Shown: positions 45,813 to 56,335, numbered from the stretch's first letter. The stretch is 64,000 nucleotides of DNA from Flavobacterium sp. 9R (GCF_902506345.1 NZ_LR733413.1:2977974-3041973); one strand, 5' to 3'. Notes: generated from the letters alone by a model not told the origin. A program made the numbers and translations.

Positions 45813-46532
45813 TTAGTCGGTAGTGTTTTCTGAAAATTTACTCTTTTTGGTTTCTTTGGTTATCGGTTTTCCGCCAAGCACCACTACGATTTCGCCTCTA
45901 GGTGCAGTTTTTTCAAAGTGAGCCAGCACTTCTTTTACTGTTCCGCGTACGTTTTCCTCATGCATTTTAGATAATTCTCTCGAAACACAAACGGGACGGT
46001 CTTCACCAAAATAAGTAACAAATTCACTTAAAGTCTTTACTAATTTGTGAGGAGAAACATAAAGAATCATGGTTCTTGTTTCTTCGGCCAAAGCCAAATA
46101 ACGGGTTTGTCTTCCTTTTTTGTCAGGTAGAAAACCTTCAAAAACAAATTTGTCATTCGGTAAACCACTATTTACTAAAGCGGGTACAAATGCGGTTGCG
46201 CCTGGCAGACATTCTACCGCAATACCGTTTTCTATGCATGCTCTAGTAATCAAAAAACCAGGGTCCGAGATGGCGGGTGTTCCAGCATCCGAAATCAGAG
46301 CGATGGTTTCGCCTCCTTGCAATCGACTAATTATGTTTTCGATGGTTTTGTGTTCATTATGCATATGATGGCTGTGCATGTGCGTGCTAATCTCAAAATG
46401 CTTGAGCAATTTGCCACTGGTTCGGGTGTCTTCGGCCAAAATCAAATCGGCTTCTTTAAGAATGCGAATCGCTCGAAACGTCATGTCTTCGAGGTTGCCA
46501 ATTGGAGTGGGTACGATATATAGTTTAGACAT
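45813..46532 (-). CDS. rsmI: 16S rRNA (cytidine1402-2'-O)-methyltransferase
   Basis: 239 aa. SAM-binding tetrapyrrole-methylase fold with LYIVPTPIGNLEDMTFRA, LAEDTRTSGKLL, SDAGTPAISDPG and GLPNDKFVFEGFLP. First gene of rsmI-amine oxidase-hopJ. Confidence 0.96.
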   Translation of the reverse strand: MSKLYIVPTPIGNLEDMTFRAIRILKEADLILAEDTRTSGKLLKHFEISTHMHSHHMHNEHKTIENIISRLQGGETIALISDAGTPAISDPGFLITRACIENGIAVECLPGATAFVPALVNSGLPNDKFVFEGFLPDKKGRQTRYLALAEETRTMILYVSPHKLVKTLSEFVTYFGEDRPVCVSRELSKMHEENVRGTVKEVLAHFEKTAPRGEIVVVLGGKPITKETKKSKFSENTTD

Positions 46533-46620
46533 ATTTTAAAAAGTTAAAACACGAAATCCGCAAGAATACGAAGTTCGTGTTTGATGATGGGGTATTGAAT
46601 TATTTAGTGAGAAGAACCAA

Positions 46621-47523
46621 TTACAAGAATTTCTTCTCTACAATTTCCATAAATCGATTCGCATAATCGTCTTTTCCTTCCCAGTTATTATAATCTGGTT
46701 TTACCATTTCGTCAATAAACGTTTTGGTTTCATAGAAATTATTAAAACTATTCAACTGACTCAACACACGATTATAGTCTTCATTACTATTGCCAAAAAG
46801 ATGTTTTACAAAACCTATGCGGTCATTCAAGTCAATTGAAATTCCTTTGGCTAGTTTGTCATTCAATGATTTGGGTTTGTCTTCTTTTTCTTCAGTGAGC
46901 GTTTCAACTTTATCAAACGCCAAATCAAAAGCTGTGGCTGTATTGGTTTTACTAGTTTCAGTACTGTCGACTTTTACGAATTGTGCTTCGGAATAGTTCC
47001 CGCCCAATAGCTCTTCAAATGAAATTTGAACGGCTTCATTTTTCTTTTGTTCAATTGCTATGCTCGGTTGCGTTGCTGTCTCATTTATGACTTCTGATTC
47101 ATCTGTAGATGGAGCAAAAGATATAGGGTTTTTTTCTTCAATTTCGTTGGTAGCTGTTTCGCTAGTAATCGCCTCCAAAATGCTGTCTTCGGGAGCAATA
47201 TTGTCTAGCAATTGGTCTACAATTGAAACCGTTTCAATGGCAGCATTTTGCTTTTGAACTTCAGTTTCTATTACAGCTTCAGTTGTTGGGATTTCCGTTT
47301 TTATTTCAGGTAAATCAAAAGCTTTCTCTATTTCTGCTTCTATTGCTGCCTGACCTATGGTTGGTTTGATATCCCCTAGATTTTCTTCGACAAACTTTAA
47401 AATCGCCAGTTTTTCGTATAGTTTTTGGGTTTCTAAGAACAGCACATTCACATCCGATTTGTTTTTAAGTTGTAGAATTCTGTGCGCAATGCTAACTAAA
47501 TCAGCCTCCAATCTTTTTTTCAT
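46621..47523 (-). CDS. Conserved hypothetical protein, 300 aa, acidic middle
   Basis: A short helical N-terminus (EADLVSIAHRILQLKNKSDVN), a long low-complexity acidic middle rich in Glu, Thr and Ala, and a conserved C-terminal helical domain (GISIDLNDRIGFVKHLFGNSNEDYNRVLSQLN). No membrane segment. Widespread in Flavobacteriia in my recollection; no function known. Divergent from tdk. Confidence 0.7.
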   Translation of the reverse strand: MKKRLEADLVSIAHRILQLKNKSDVNVLFLETQKLYEKLAILKFVEENLGDIKPTIGQAAIEAEIEKAFDLPEIKTEIPTTEAVIETEVQKQNAAIETVSIVDQLLDNIAPEDSILEAITSETATNEIEEKNPISFAPSTDESEVINETATQPSIAIEQKKNEAVQISFEELLGGNYSEAQFVKVDSTETSKTNTATAFDLAFDKVETLTEEKEDKPKSLNDKLAKGISIDLNDRIGFVKHLFGNSNEDYNRVLSQLNSFNNFYETKTFIDEMVKPDYNNWEGKDDYANRFMEIVEKKFL

Positions 47524-47563
47524 AACTTTTGGTATTATAGTGAGTAGGGTGTGTCTTTTTTAA

Positions 47564-47571
47564 TAAATTTG
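47564..47571 (+). promoter_or_regulatory. -7 box upstream of tdk
   Basis: TAAATTTG, 54 bp before the chosen tdk start. Confidence 0.45.
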
Positions 47572-47625
47572 TTCCCATTACAAAGTAATAAAAACTATTC
47601 ATTTTTAAAGGTAGAAAAATACAAA

Positions 47626-48219
47626 ATGTTTCTCGAAAATACAGTAAATCATAAAGAACAATTTGGTTGGATAGAAGTCATATGTGGCTCAATGTTTTCG
47701 GGTAAAACAGAAGAACTCATTCGCAGGTTGAAACGAGCTCAGTTTGCCAAACAACGAATTGAAATTTTTAAGCCTTCTATCGATACGCGCTATCACGAGG
47801 AAATGGTGGTGTCGCACGATGAGAATGAAATACGTTCTACACCAGTTCCTGCTGCTGCTAATATTGCACTTTTGGCGCAAGGGTGTGACGTTATTGGCAT
47901 TGACGAAGCTCAATTTTTTGATGACGAAATTGTTAGGGTCTGTAATGATTTAGCCAATCAAGGAATTCGCGTAATTGTGGCTGGGTTGGATATGGATTTT
48001 AAAGGGAATCCTTTCGGACCGATGCCTGCTTTAATGGCTACAGCGGAGTATGTAACCAAAGTACACGCAGTGTGTACTCGAACAGGAAATTTAGCAAATT
48101 ACAGTTTCAGAAAAACAGACAATGATAAACTCGTTATGCTTGGGGAAACAGAGGAATATGAACCCTTAAGTCGCGCTGCTTTTTATCACGCGCTGCACGA
48201 CGATAAAGACAAAAAATAA
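47626..48219 (+). CDS. tdk: Thymidine kinase
   Basis: Type II thymidine kinase of pyrimidine salvage. 197 aa from the ATG at 47626; the frame is open from 47551 but residues before MFLENTV do not fit the family. P-loop GSMFSGKT (21-28), catalytic Glu in [10 protein letters not shown], lasso region with [11 protein letters not shown]. Only one Cys is visible in the lasso region where type II enzymes usually have zinc ligands. Confidence 0.94.
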   Translation: MFLENTVNHKEQFGWIEVICGSMFSGKTEELIRRLKRAQFAKQRIEIFKPSIDTRYHEEMVVSHDENEIRSTPVPAAANIALLAQGCDVIGIDEAQFFDDEIVRVCNDLANQGIRVIVAGLDMDFKGNPFGPMPALMATAEYVTKVHAVCTRTGNLANYSFRKTDNDKLVMLGETEEYEPLSRAAFYHALHDDKDKK

Positions 48220-48247
48220 TATAGCACTATAAAAATCCCAACAACTC

Positions 48248-48500
48248 TAGACTGCCCCCAAAAAGTTAGACACTATTTGGGGGTATTTTTATGGAAAGAA
48301 AAGTCAGATATGATGCTTCATTTAAACTTGAATGCGTAAAATTAGTATTAGAAAAACATTATTCGTGCAATTATAATATATAAACTATTACAATAACGAC
48401 AGAACCAAGTCCAATTTAAACAAAATGAGCCCGACTAAATATCGAGCTCATCATTATCAAAATTAATTATAAATTTGTCCAAACTTTTGGGTTCAGTCTA
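48248..48500. mobile_element. Internally deleted IS3-family remnant
   Basis: 253 bp. Ends TAGACTG ... CAGTCTA; the inner terminal repeats are also similar (CCCCAAAAAGTTAGACA on the left against CCCAAAAGTTTGGACA on the right, minus strand). It is flanked by CTC at 48245-48247 and 48501-48503, a 3-bp target duplication as expected for IS3. It keeps only the first codons of the transposase orfA, so it is not autonomous. Confidence 0.8.
48291..48383 (+). pseudogene. Transposase orfA fragment, 30 codons
   Basis: MERKVRYDASFKLECVKLVL is the standard start of IS3-family OrfA (helix-turn-helix segment). The reading frame ends after 30 codons at a deletion point. No orfB remains. Confidence 0.75.
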
Positions 48501-48517
48501 CTCGTTGGGATTTTTTA

Positions 48518-49981
48518 TTACATTTTCTTTCTCATTCTTGCCACTGGAATATCGAGTTGTTCACGGTATTTGGCTATGGTTCTTCTGGCAATTGGATAGC
48601 CTTTTTCTTTTAAAATTTCGGCCAATTGGTCATCGGGAAGTGGTTTGTGTTTGTCTTCTTCTTCGATAGTGTTTTTTAGAATTTTTTTGATTTCTAAAGT
48701 TGAGACTTCTTCTCCTTGGTCGTTCATCATCGCTTCTGAGAAAAATTCTTTAATCAATTTGGTGCCGTAGGGTGTTTCTACATATTTGCTATTGGCCACC
48801 CTAGAAATTGTTGAAATATCAAGACCAACCAAGTCTGCGATGTCTTTCAAAATCATTGGTTTTAATTTGGTTTCATCGCCATCTAAGAAAAATTCTTCTT
48901 GGTAATGCATAATGGCGTTCATCGTTACAAAAAGTGTTTCTTGACGTTGACGAATAGCATCAATAAACCATTTCGCCGAATCTAATTTTTGTTTGATAAA
49001 CTGAACGGCTTCTTTTTGTTGTGTCGATTTGTCTCTAGAATCTTTATACGTTTGCATCATTTCTTGATAGTCTTTAGAAACGTGCAATGATGGAGCATTT
49101 CGCCCATTCAACGTTAATTCCAATTCACCATCCACAATTCTGATGGCAAAATCAGGAACAATATTTTCGGTAACTTTACTGTTGCCTGCAAAAGAACCTC
49201 CTGGTTTTGGATTCAGTCGCTCAATTTCGTATATCGCTTTTTTTAATTGTTCGTTAGAGACACTGTATTTTTGCATCAATTTATCGTAGTGCTTTTTGGT
49301 AAAAGCATCAAACTGATTCTCGATAATATCAATGGCTAATTCAATATATTCTGTAGGTGTTTTATGTTTGAGTTGTAGGAGCAAACATTCTTGTAAATCT
49401 CTGGCGCCAACTCCTGTGGGTTCCAATTCGTGAATAACGTGAAGAAGTCTATCTACATTTTTTTCATCGGTATAGATTCCTTGTGTAAAGGCTAAATCAT
49501 CTACAATATCAGGAATGCTTCTTCGAATGTAACCCATATCATCAATACTACCCACTAAGAATTCTGCGATTTCTCGGTCTTCTTCGTTGAGAATAAAAGT
49601 ATTGAGTTGATTGATTAAGTCTTGATGAAAACTAATTGGAGCAGCATAGGGACTTTCACGGTCTTCATCGTCGTCGCTATAATTATTGACTTGCGTTTTG
49701 TAATCTGGGATGTCGTCACTACTTAAGTAATCATCAATATTGATGTCATCAGCTTCTATTCTATCTGATTCTGCATCATCATAATCGTCGTAGTCTTCAG
49801 ATTCAAATTCGTCTTTCTCGTAGTCGTCTTCTTTGCCTGCTTCTAGAGCCGGATTTTCGTTCATTTCTTCTAACAAACGTTGTTCAAATGCTTGCGTAGG
49901 CAATTGAATTAACTTCATCAACTGAATTTGTTGTGGAGATAATTTCTGTGATAATTTTAAATTTAAAAATTGCTTTAGCAT
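48518..49981 (-). CDS. rpoN: RNA polymerase sigma-54 factor
   Basis: 487 aa. Region I begins LKQFLNLKLSQKLSPQQIQLMKLIQLP. An Asp/Glu-rich insert at about residues 50-100 follows, then the core-binding domain (LEPTGVGARDLQECLLLQL) and the DNA-binding C-terminus with the RpoN box ARRTIAKYRE. The acidic stretch is longer than in Proteobacteria but usual for Bacteroidota as far as I recall. Confidence 0.95.
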   Translation of the reverse strand: MLKQFLNLKLSQKLSPQQIQLMKLIQLPTQAFEQRLLEEMNENPALEAGKEDDYEKDEFESEDYDDYDDAESDRIEADDINIDDYLSSDDIPDYKTQVNNYSDDDEDRESPYAAPISFHQDLINQLNTFILNEEDREIAEFLVGSIDDMGYIRRSIPDIVDDLAFTQGIYTDEKNVDRLLHVIHELEPTGVGARDLQECLLLQLKHKTPTEYIELAIDIIENQFDAFTKKHYDKLMQKYSVSNEQLKKAIYEIERLNPKPGGSFAGNSKVTENIVPDFAIRIVDGELELTLNGRNAPSLHVSKDYQEMMQTYKDSRDKSTQQKEAVQFIKQKLDSAKWFIDAIRQRQETLFVTMNAIMHYQEEFFLDGDETKLKPMILKDIADLVGLDISTISRVANSKYVETPYGTKLIKEFFSEAMMNDQGEEVSTLEIKKILKNTIEEEDKHKPLPDDQLAEILKEKGYPIARRTIAKYREQLDIPVARMRKKM

Positions 49982-50014
49982 TTTTTTTAATAGTTTAAAG
50001 GTTTAAGGTTTAAA

Positions 50015-50053
50015 GGTTTAAAGTTGTTGTATTGTAGGAAACAACTTTAAACC
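50015..50053. repeat. Perfect 14-bp inverted repeat between asnS and rpoN
   Basis: GGTTTAAAGTTGTT (50015-50028) pairs with AACAACTTTAAACC (50040-50053). Upstream, GGTTTAA(A) repeats three times. No T run follows on the minus strand, so it is not a standard terminator; it may act in mRNA processing. Confidence 0.6.
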
Positions 50054-50076
50054 ATTTTAAACAACAGTAAACTTTT

Positions 50077-51522
50077 TTAAAATTCCGCATTCATTGGTGT
50101 TCTTGGGAAAGGAATTACGTCACGAATATTGGTCATTCCAGTTACAAACAATACCAATCTTTCGAAACCAAGACCAAAACCAGAGTGTACCGCAGAACCA
50201 AAACGTCTGGTATCTAAGTACCACCATAATTCTTCTTCGTCTATACCTAAGGTTTTCATTTTTTCTACCAAAACATCGTAGCGTTCTTCTCTTTGTGAAC
50301 CTCCTACGATTTCTCCAATGCCAGGGAAAAGAATATCCATTGCACGAACTGTTTCTTTTCCAGGCTCTGTATTGTCGTTCAAACGCATATAAAATGCTTT
50401 GATGTTGGCTGGATAATCAAACAAAATCACTGGACATTTAAAGTGTTTTTCCACCAAGTAACGTTCGTGTTCTGATTGTAAATCAGCGCCCCATTCGTTA
50501 ATAATATATTGGAATTTTTTCTTCTTGTTCGGAGTTGAATTTCTCAAAATATCAATTGCTTCCGTATACGAAACGCGTTTGAAATTGTTTTCCAATACAA
50601 AGTTCAATTTCTCCAACAAAGCCATTTCACTTCTTTCGGCTTGTGGTTTTGATTTTTCTTCTTCTAACAAACGTCCTTCTAAGAATTTCAAATCCTCTGG
50701 ACATTTATCCATTACATATTTAATAACAAATTGAATGAAATCCTCAGCCAAATCCATATTGTCTTCCAAATCATTGAAAGCCACCTCTGGTTCAATCATC
50801 CAAAACTCTGCTAGGTGACGAGAAGTATTTGAGTTTTCAGCTCTAAACGTAGGACCAAAAGTATAAATCTGACCCAACGCCATTGCGAACGTTTCTCCTT
50901 CTAATTGCCCAGAAACCGTTAAGTTGGTCTCTTTACCAAAGAAATCTTTTTTGTAATCTACTTTTCCTTCCTCAGTTCTTGGCGTGTTGTCAAAAGGCAA
51001 AGCGGTAACTTTAAACATTTCACCCGCACCTTCAGCATCCGAACCAGTAATGATTGGCGTATTCACATACACGAAACCTTTCTCCTGAAAATACGTGTGC
51101 ACCGCGTGAGCCAAAACCGAACGTACGCGCATAATCGCGCCAAAAGCATTCGTTCTTACTCTCAAATGCGCATTCTCACGCAAGAATTCCAAAGAGTGTT
51201 TTTTAGGCTGCATTGGGAATTTCTCCGCATCTGAGTCACCCAAAATTTCCAATTGCTTTACCTGAATTTCATATTTCTGACCAGCACCTTGACTTTCTAC
51301 TAACGAGCCAATAACCGAAACGGCAGCGCCAGTCGTAATGCGTTTTAATGTCTCATCTGGTGTATTTTCAAAATCAACCACACACTGAATATTATTGATA
51401 GTCGACCCGTCATTCAGCGCAATAAACTGATTATTTCTAAACGTTCTCACCCATCCTTTTGCATTAACCTCCTGAAGTATCGTTGTACTGTTTAATAAGT
51501 CTTTAACTTTTGTGTGTTTCAT
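50077..51522 (-). CDS. asnS: Asparagine--tRNA ligase
   Basis: 481 aa class II enzyme. OB-fold anticodon domain ([18 protein letters not shown]), motif 2 region ([25 protein letters not shown]) and motif 3 ([15 protein letters not shown]). The asparagine-type variant is indicated by the phrases and length. Confidence 0.97.
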   Translation of the reverse strand: MKHTKVKDLLNSTTILQEVNAKGWVRTFRNNQFIALNDGSTINNIQCVVDFENTPDETLKRITTGAAVSVIGSLVESQGAGQKYEIQVKQLEILGDSDAEKFPMQPKKHSLEFLRENAHLRVRTNAFGAIMRVRSVLAHAVHTYFQEKGFVYVNTPIITGSDAEGAGEMFKVTALPFDNTPRTEEGKVDYKKDFFGKETNLTVSGQLEGETFAMALGQIYTFGPTFRAENSNTSRHLAEFWMIEPEVAFNDLEDNMDLAEDFIQFVIKYVMDKCPEDLKFLEGRLLEEEKSKPQAERSEMALLEKLNFVLENNFKRVSYTEAIDILRNSTPNKKKKFQYIINEWGADLQSEHERYLVEKHFKCPVILFDYPANIKAFYMRLNDNTEPGKETVRAMDILFPGIGEIVGGSQREERYDVLVEKMKTLGIDEEELWWYLDTRRFGSAVHSGFGLGFERLVLFVTGMTNIRDVIPFPRTPMNAEF

Positions 51523-51587
51523 CTTAATTTTAGATTTTTAGATTTAAATACGCGCTCAAAACAAAAATCGGTGCTTTAAGCGTTATG

Positions 51588-51595
51588 CAAATATA
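51588..51595 (-). promoter_or_regulatory. -7 box upstream of asnS
   Basis: TATATTTG on the minus strand, 66 bp before the ATG at 51522. Confidence 0.5.
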
Positions 51596-51616
51596 ATTGT
51601 TTTGTGTTTATTTTTT

Positions 51617-51766
51617 AGGAGCTATTTCCCGCTTTTCGTTACAATCTTGTTCAATAAATACTATTTTTCTAAGCCCAAAAAGGAGCTTCCGCTGGTCGCT
51701 CTTTTTCGTCAAGAAAAATTAGTCTTTATTTTCACAAGGATTTCCACTACAATCGGGGCTAGGGCA
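51617..51766. repeat. Dispersed intergenic repeat, copy D
   Basis: AGGAGCTATTTCCCGCTTTTCG, CAATCTTGT, an enlarged centre, CACAAGGATTTCCACTAC and CGGGGCTA. Shares copy C's GGATTTCCACTA and copy A's GGAGCTATTTCC (minus strand). Confidence 0.6.
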
Positions 51767-51792
51767 GTCGTGGAAACCAGTCGTTTCTAGGT

Positions 51793-52275
51793 TTACAACC
51801 CTTGCAGCAATTGGTGACTTAGCTCATTTCCGCTAATTGTAATGATGTATAAATTTCCAAAAACAGTATCGTCAATTGGAGCATACACCTTTTGATTAAT
51901 GATTCTATTCACTAAATCAGGTGTCGTATTGCTATGGCCTACAATCAAAATAGCTTGACCTTTGTGTTCTTTTTTGAGTTGTTCAAGGTCGAGAGTTTTT
52001 GGGTCATATTTTATAATCTCCAAATTTTTACTAGTGGCAGTTGGTGTAGCGGTTTGTACCGTTCTCAAAAAATCAGTACTGTACACCGCCTTTAGTGGAA
52101 CTTGCGCTAGAATCGTTTTCCAATGTTCAGCGCGCTCCAAACCTACTTTTGACAAATCAGGATTTTTAGAATTGTCTACTTTTTCGGCGTGACGAATCAA
52201 GTAAATTGTCGTCGTTTGGCCAAAAGCGCCAAGCGTTAAGAGCATAAAAGCGAAAACGTATAAAATCTTTTTCAT
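51793..52275 (-). CDS. Secreted histidine phosphatase family protein
   Basis: 160 aa with a signal peptide (MKKILYVFAFMLLTLGAFGQ). The phosphoacceptor motif is YLIRHAEKVDNS; the second His is in ILIVGHSNTTPDL. A phosphoglycerate-mutase-like fold. Substrate unknown. Follows the RND gene by 9 bp and is likely co-transcribed with it. Confidence 0.88.
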   Translation of the reverse strand: MKKILYVFAFMLLTLGAFGQTTTIYLIRHAEKVDNSKNPDLSKVGLERAEHWKTILAQVPLKAVYSTDFLRTVQTATPTATSKNLEIIKYDPKTLDLEQLKKEHKGQAILIVGHSNTTPDLVNRIINQKVYAPIDDTVFGNLYIITISGNELSHQLLQGL

Positions 52276-52284
52276 AGCAGCTAT

Positions 52285-54705
52285 TTATTTTTTATCGTTA
52301 GTGAGCGAGTCAATCTCTTCGTCAGAACGCTCGATGATGTCAATCTTAGGTTCAATAAATTCTTGTTCATTGGCCAAGGTTTTGTTCAAAGTCAACACCA
52401 AAGCTGGAAGCAACATCAAATTCGATAACATACCAAATAGAAGAGTCAACGAAATCAATCCACCTAGTGCAATGGTTCCTCCAAAACTAGACAACATAAA
52501 CACCGAAAATCCAAAAAACAACACTATCGAGGTATAAAACATACTCAATCCCGATTCGTTAAACGTAGCATACACTGATTTTTTGATTTTCCAGTTGTTC
52601 TTCTTCAATTCCTCGCGGTATTGCGACAAGAATCGGAGGGTGTCATCTACCGATAGACCAAAGGCAATTCCGAAAACCAAAATAGTCGAAGGTTTTAAAG
52701 GGATATCCAAAAAGCCCATCAAACCAGCCGTTAAGAATAAAGGCAATAAATTAGGGATGATAGAAACCAATATCATTTTGAACGAACGGAACATAAATCC
52801 AATCAAAAGCGCCGTTAAGAAAAAGGCAAAAATCAGCGACGAGAGCAAGTTATCAAGCAAGTAGCCCGTACCTTTTTGAAATACCAAAGCTTTCCCCGTT
52901 ATGATGACATTGTAGCGTTCTTTCGGAAACAATTTATCGGCTTTCTTTCTAATTTCGGCCTCGATTTTAGCAATTTGGTCTCCGTTTTCATCACGCATAA
53001 ACGTGGTGATTCGGGCATATTGACCAGTGCTATCTACATAGCTTTTCATTAAATTTTCTTTGCTATTGGCTGTAGCATTTTTGGCATACGAAAGGATAAA
53101 AGCTTGTTCTTGCGACGTTGGCAATTCATAATAATCAGGATTGCCATTATAGTAAGCTTGTTTGGAATATTTCACCAAATTCACAATCGAAATAGGTTTC
53201 GATAATTCGGGAATTTCCTCAATCGCAGTTTCTAGTTCTTCCATACGTTTTAGAGTAGATAATTTCATTACTCCTTTTTTACGTTTGGTGTCAATCATTA
53301 TTTCGAGAGGCATCACGCCATCAAATTCTTTTTCGAAGAAAACTATATCTTGAAAGAATGCTTCTTTTTTAGGCATATCTTCAATCAAACTACCCGAAAT
53401 GCGCATCTCATAAATACCGATAATACTGAATATTAGTAACGCTATTGAAGCGACATAAATCGAGAAACGATTGGTTTTGATGGTTTTAAGAATCCAATCC
53501 ATAAATTTTTTCACGGAACCTCTGTCCAAATGTTTGAGGTGTCTTTCTTTAGGAGGATTCAAGTAACTGTGAAAAATTGGAATCAATATTAAACTCAAGA
53601 AAAACAAAGCCATAATATTGATTGAGGTTACCACGCCAAATTCCAACAGTAAATTATTGTTCGAAGCGACAAAAGTGGCAAAACCAATGGCTGTGGTCAA
53701 GTTGGTCATCAAAGTAGCCATTCCAATTTTGGTGGTGACTCTTTGCAGGGCTTTGGCTTTATTGCGGTGGACTTTAAATTCTTGATGGTATTTGTTGGTC
53801 AAGAAAATACAATTCGGAATCCCAATCACAATAATCAATGAAGGAACTAGAGCCGTCAAAATAGTAATTTCGTAATTGAATAGTCCCAGAAAACCAAACG
53901 ACCACATTACTCCAATCACAACAATTACGATAGAAATTAAAGTCGCTTTGAAACTTCTAAAAAAGAAGAAAAACAATAAAGAAGTAATCAATAACGAAGC
54001 GCCAATAAAAATACTAATCTCGTCGGTAATCGTTTTGGCATTCAACGTTCGAATGTAAGGCATCCCCGAAACGCGAAGGTCAATTTTGGTTTCTTTTTCA
54101 AAAGTGGTTATCGCAGGGATTAATTTTTCTAAAACAAAGGTTTTACGAGCCTTAGTATTCACGATTTTTTTGTCCATATAAATCGCCGAGCGAACACTTC
54201 CAGACCGTTTGTTGAACAATAATCCTTCATAAAAGGGAAGGTCATTGAACAACTCTTTTTTGATGGTTTGCAAATATTTTGGATTGAGAGCTTTCGATTC
54301 GTCTACAAAAGGAACCAATTCGAATGTTTCTAAAGCTTCGTTTTTTTGTAGTTTTTTCAAATCATTGAGCGAAACCACCAAGTCTACCTCCTGATTTTGT
54401 TTGATGGTATTCATCAATTTACTCCAAGCGGCATAGGCTTTTGGCGTAAAAAAAGTGGAGTCTTTTACTCCTATAATTATCAAATTCCCCTCTTCTCCAA
54501 ATTTGTCCAAAAAGGCATTGTATTCTACATTTGCAATGTTGTCATCGGGCAACATATTCGCTTCGGTAAACGTAAAATGAATATTTTTCCATTGCAGTGC
54601 CAAGAAGACGGTAATGGCTGCAATGATAGAGAGCATTAAAATTCTATTTCTAAGGACAATACGAGCGATAAGTTCCCAAAATCCCAAACTAAACCATTTA
54701 ATCAT
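52285..54705 (-). CDS. RND superfamily/MMPL transporter
   Basis: 806 aa with two halves, each with one helix, a large periplasmic loop and five further helices (e.g. TLISIVIVVIGVMWSFGFLGL and SLIFAFFLTALLIGFMFRSF). The conserved FGIAFGLSVDDTLRFLSQYR resembles hopanoid/lipid-exporter type RND proteins. Substrate not predictable. The acidic C-terminus ends KIDIIERSDEEIDS. Confidence 0.88.
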   Translation of the reverse strand: MIKWFSLGFWELIARIVLRNRILMLSIIAAITVFLALQWKNIHFTFTEANMLPDDNIANVEYNAFLDKFGEEGNLIIIGVKDSTFFTPKAYAAWSKLMNTIKQNQEVDLVVSLNDLKKLQKNEALETFELVPFVDESKALNPKYLQTIKKELFNDLPFYEGLLFNKRSGSVRSAIYMDKKIVNTKARKTFVLEKLIPAITTFEKETKIDLRVSGMPYIRTLNAKTITDEISIFIGASLLITSLLFFFFFRSFKATLISIVIVVIGVMWSFGFLGLFNYEITILTALVPSLIIVIGIPNCIFLTNKYHQEFKVHRNKAKALQRVTTKIGMATLMTNLTTAIGFATFVASNNNLLLEFGVVTSINIMALFFLSLILIPIFHSYLNPPKERHLKHLDRGSVKKFMDWILKTIKTNRFSIYVASIALLIFSIIGIYEMRISGSLIEDMPKKEAFFQDIVFFEKEFDGVMPLEIMIDTKRKKGVMKLSTLKRMEELETAIEEIPELSKPISIVNLVKYSKQAYYNGNPDYYELPTSQEQAFILSYAKNATANSKENLMKSYVDSTGQYARITTFMRDENGDQIAKIEAEIRKKADKLFPKERYNVIITGKALVFQKGTGYLLDNLLSSLIFAFFLTALLIGFMFRSFKMILVSIIPNLLPLFLTAGLMGFLDIPLKPSTILVFGIAFGLSVDDTLRFLSQYREELKKNNWKIKKSVYATFNESGLSMFYTSIVLFFGFSVFMLSSFGGTIALGGLISLTLLFGMLSNLMLLPALVLTLNKTLANEQEFIEPKIDIIERSDEEIDSLTNDKK

Positions 54706-54725
54706 TTTCTGTATTTAAAAGGGTG

Positions 54726-54733
54726 CAAAGGTA
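54726..54733 (-). promoter_or_regulatory. -7 box of the RND gene
   Basis: TACCTTTG on the minus strand, 20 bp before the ATG at 54705. Confidence 0.55.
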
Positions 54734-55084
54734 ACGAAACCTCGATTAAAAAAGGTAGGAAATCCTTGGTTTGATGGCAGTTTTTTTGAAAGCTTTTTGG
54801 TTTTTATTAATTTATTGTTCTTAATATTTGAAATAGTATCTCTAATTTTTTGCATTTCTCCAATATGTAAAGAATTTCATCATATGCTTATGTGTTGGAA
54901 GAAAAAGCTTCTTTATAATTAAATCCTACTTTTTATGTGAATATGTTAGTTTATACATTAGAATTTATTTTATTTTTTAAAATTGAAAAAAAAACAGTTG
55001 GGTTATAATTTATACATTTTGTTTCGCCACCTTTGCAAAACTATTTTTTATTAGAGTTACTATCAATACAATATACTATAAGCA
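54734..55084. other. AT-rich intergenic region
   Basis: About 350 bp between divergent genes. A CACCTTTG near 55031 is a weak -7-like box for the antiporter. Nothing else recognised. Confidence 0.5.
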
Positions 55085-56257
55085 ATGTCCTCATCTATTA
55101 TTATTACTATTTGTATTTTATTACTTTTGGCTTATTTTTTTGATATTACTTCTTCAAAAACTAAGATTCCATCTATTGTTTTATTATTAATATTAGGATG
55201 GTTTGTTAAACAAGGAACAACACTACTTCATATAGTAATACCCGATTTAAATCCTATTTTGCCTGTAATTGGAACTATTGGACTTATTTTAATTGTATTA
55301 GAAGGTTCTTTGGAATTGGAATTAAAAAAATCGAACTTGTCATTAGTTAAAAAATCATCTATTGTAGCATTTTTCCCAATCTTTTTGTTAAGTTTTGGAT
55401 TAGGATATGCGTTTTACTATTTCGGCAATATCTCATTCAAAGAAGGTTTGGCCAATGCTATCCCTTTAGCAGTAATTAGTAGTGCTGTTGCTATATCAAG
55501 TGCAAAAAATTTAATTAGTTCGCAAAAGGAATTTATAACTTATGAAAGTAGCTTGTCGGATATATTTGGAGTGCTTTTTTTTAATTTTATAACCTTACAT
55601 ACAATAATTGATTTGGGTTCATTTGGAGTCTTTTTTTTAGAGATGATTTTTATAGTTATAATTTCATTTCTTGCAACATTAGGATTGGCTTATTTGTTAA
55701 GCAAAATTACTCATAAGGTTAAATTTGCTCCTATTATTTTGCTAGTTATTTTGATTTATTTTATTTCAAAAGAATATCATTTGCCTGCTTTATTTTTCAT
55801 TATGTTCTTTGGTTTGTTTTTAGGGAATTTAGATGAATTAAAGCAACTGCCATTTATTGAAAAACTGCATCCGGAAGTTTTAAATAAAGAAGTAATGAAG
55901 TTCAAAGAATTGGTTGGAGAATTCACTTTTTTAATTAGAGCTCTGTTTTTTTTATTATTTGGTTTTGTTATAAAAACTTCTGAGTTATTAAATCATAAAA
56001 CAATAATTTGGGCTATTTTTATCACGGTTAGTATATTTATAATACGTGCTATTTTTTTAAAATTAGTTAAATTACCGATAGTGCCTTTGTTGTTTATAGC
56101 GCCTAGAGGTTTAATTACAATACTTTTATTTTTATCTATACCTGCTAATCAAACTATTGAGTTGCTGAATAACTCTTTACTTATTCAAGTTATTATTTTA
56201 ACTGCTTTTTTTATGATGTTTGGATTAATGTTTTCGAAAAAAAGAGATGCAAAATAG
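55085..56257 (+). CDS. Cation:proton antiporter (CPA2-like)
   Basis: 390 aa with about 12 hydrophobic helices. The N-terminal Na+/H+ exchanger domain has KIPSIVLLLILGW, IGLILIVLEGSLELEL and SSAVAISSAKNL. No cytoplasmic TrkA-type domain. Ion specificity not predictable. Base composition is more AT-rich than its neighbours. Confidence 0.85.
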   Translation: MSSSIIITICILLLLAYFFDITSSKTKIPSIVLLLILGWFVKQGTTLLHIVIPDLNPILPVIGTIGLILIVLEGSLELELKKSNLSLVKKSSIVAFFPIFLLSFGLGYAFYYFGNISFKEGLANAIPLAVISSAVAISSAKNLISSQKEFITYESSLSDIFGVLFFNFITLHTIIDLGSFGVFFLEMIFIVIISFLATLGLAYLLSKITHKVKFAPIILLVILIYFISKEYHLPALFFIMFFGLFLGNLDELKQLPFIEKLHPEVLNKEVMKFKELVGEFTFLIRALFFLLFGFVIKTSELLNHKTIIWAIFITVSIFIIRAIFLKLVKLPIVPLLFIAPRGLITILLFLSIPANQTIELLNNSLLIQVIILTAFFMMFGLMFSKKRDAK

Positions 56258-56335
56258 GAGCTTAATGTAAACTTGTCGATTCCTGAAGCGTTTGGTTGAG
56301 CGGAGTTCCTTCGGTATTAATCATAAAACCATAGT

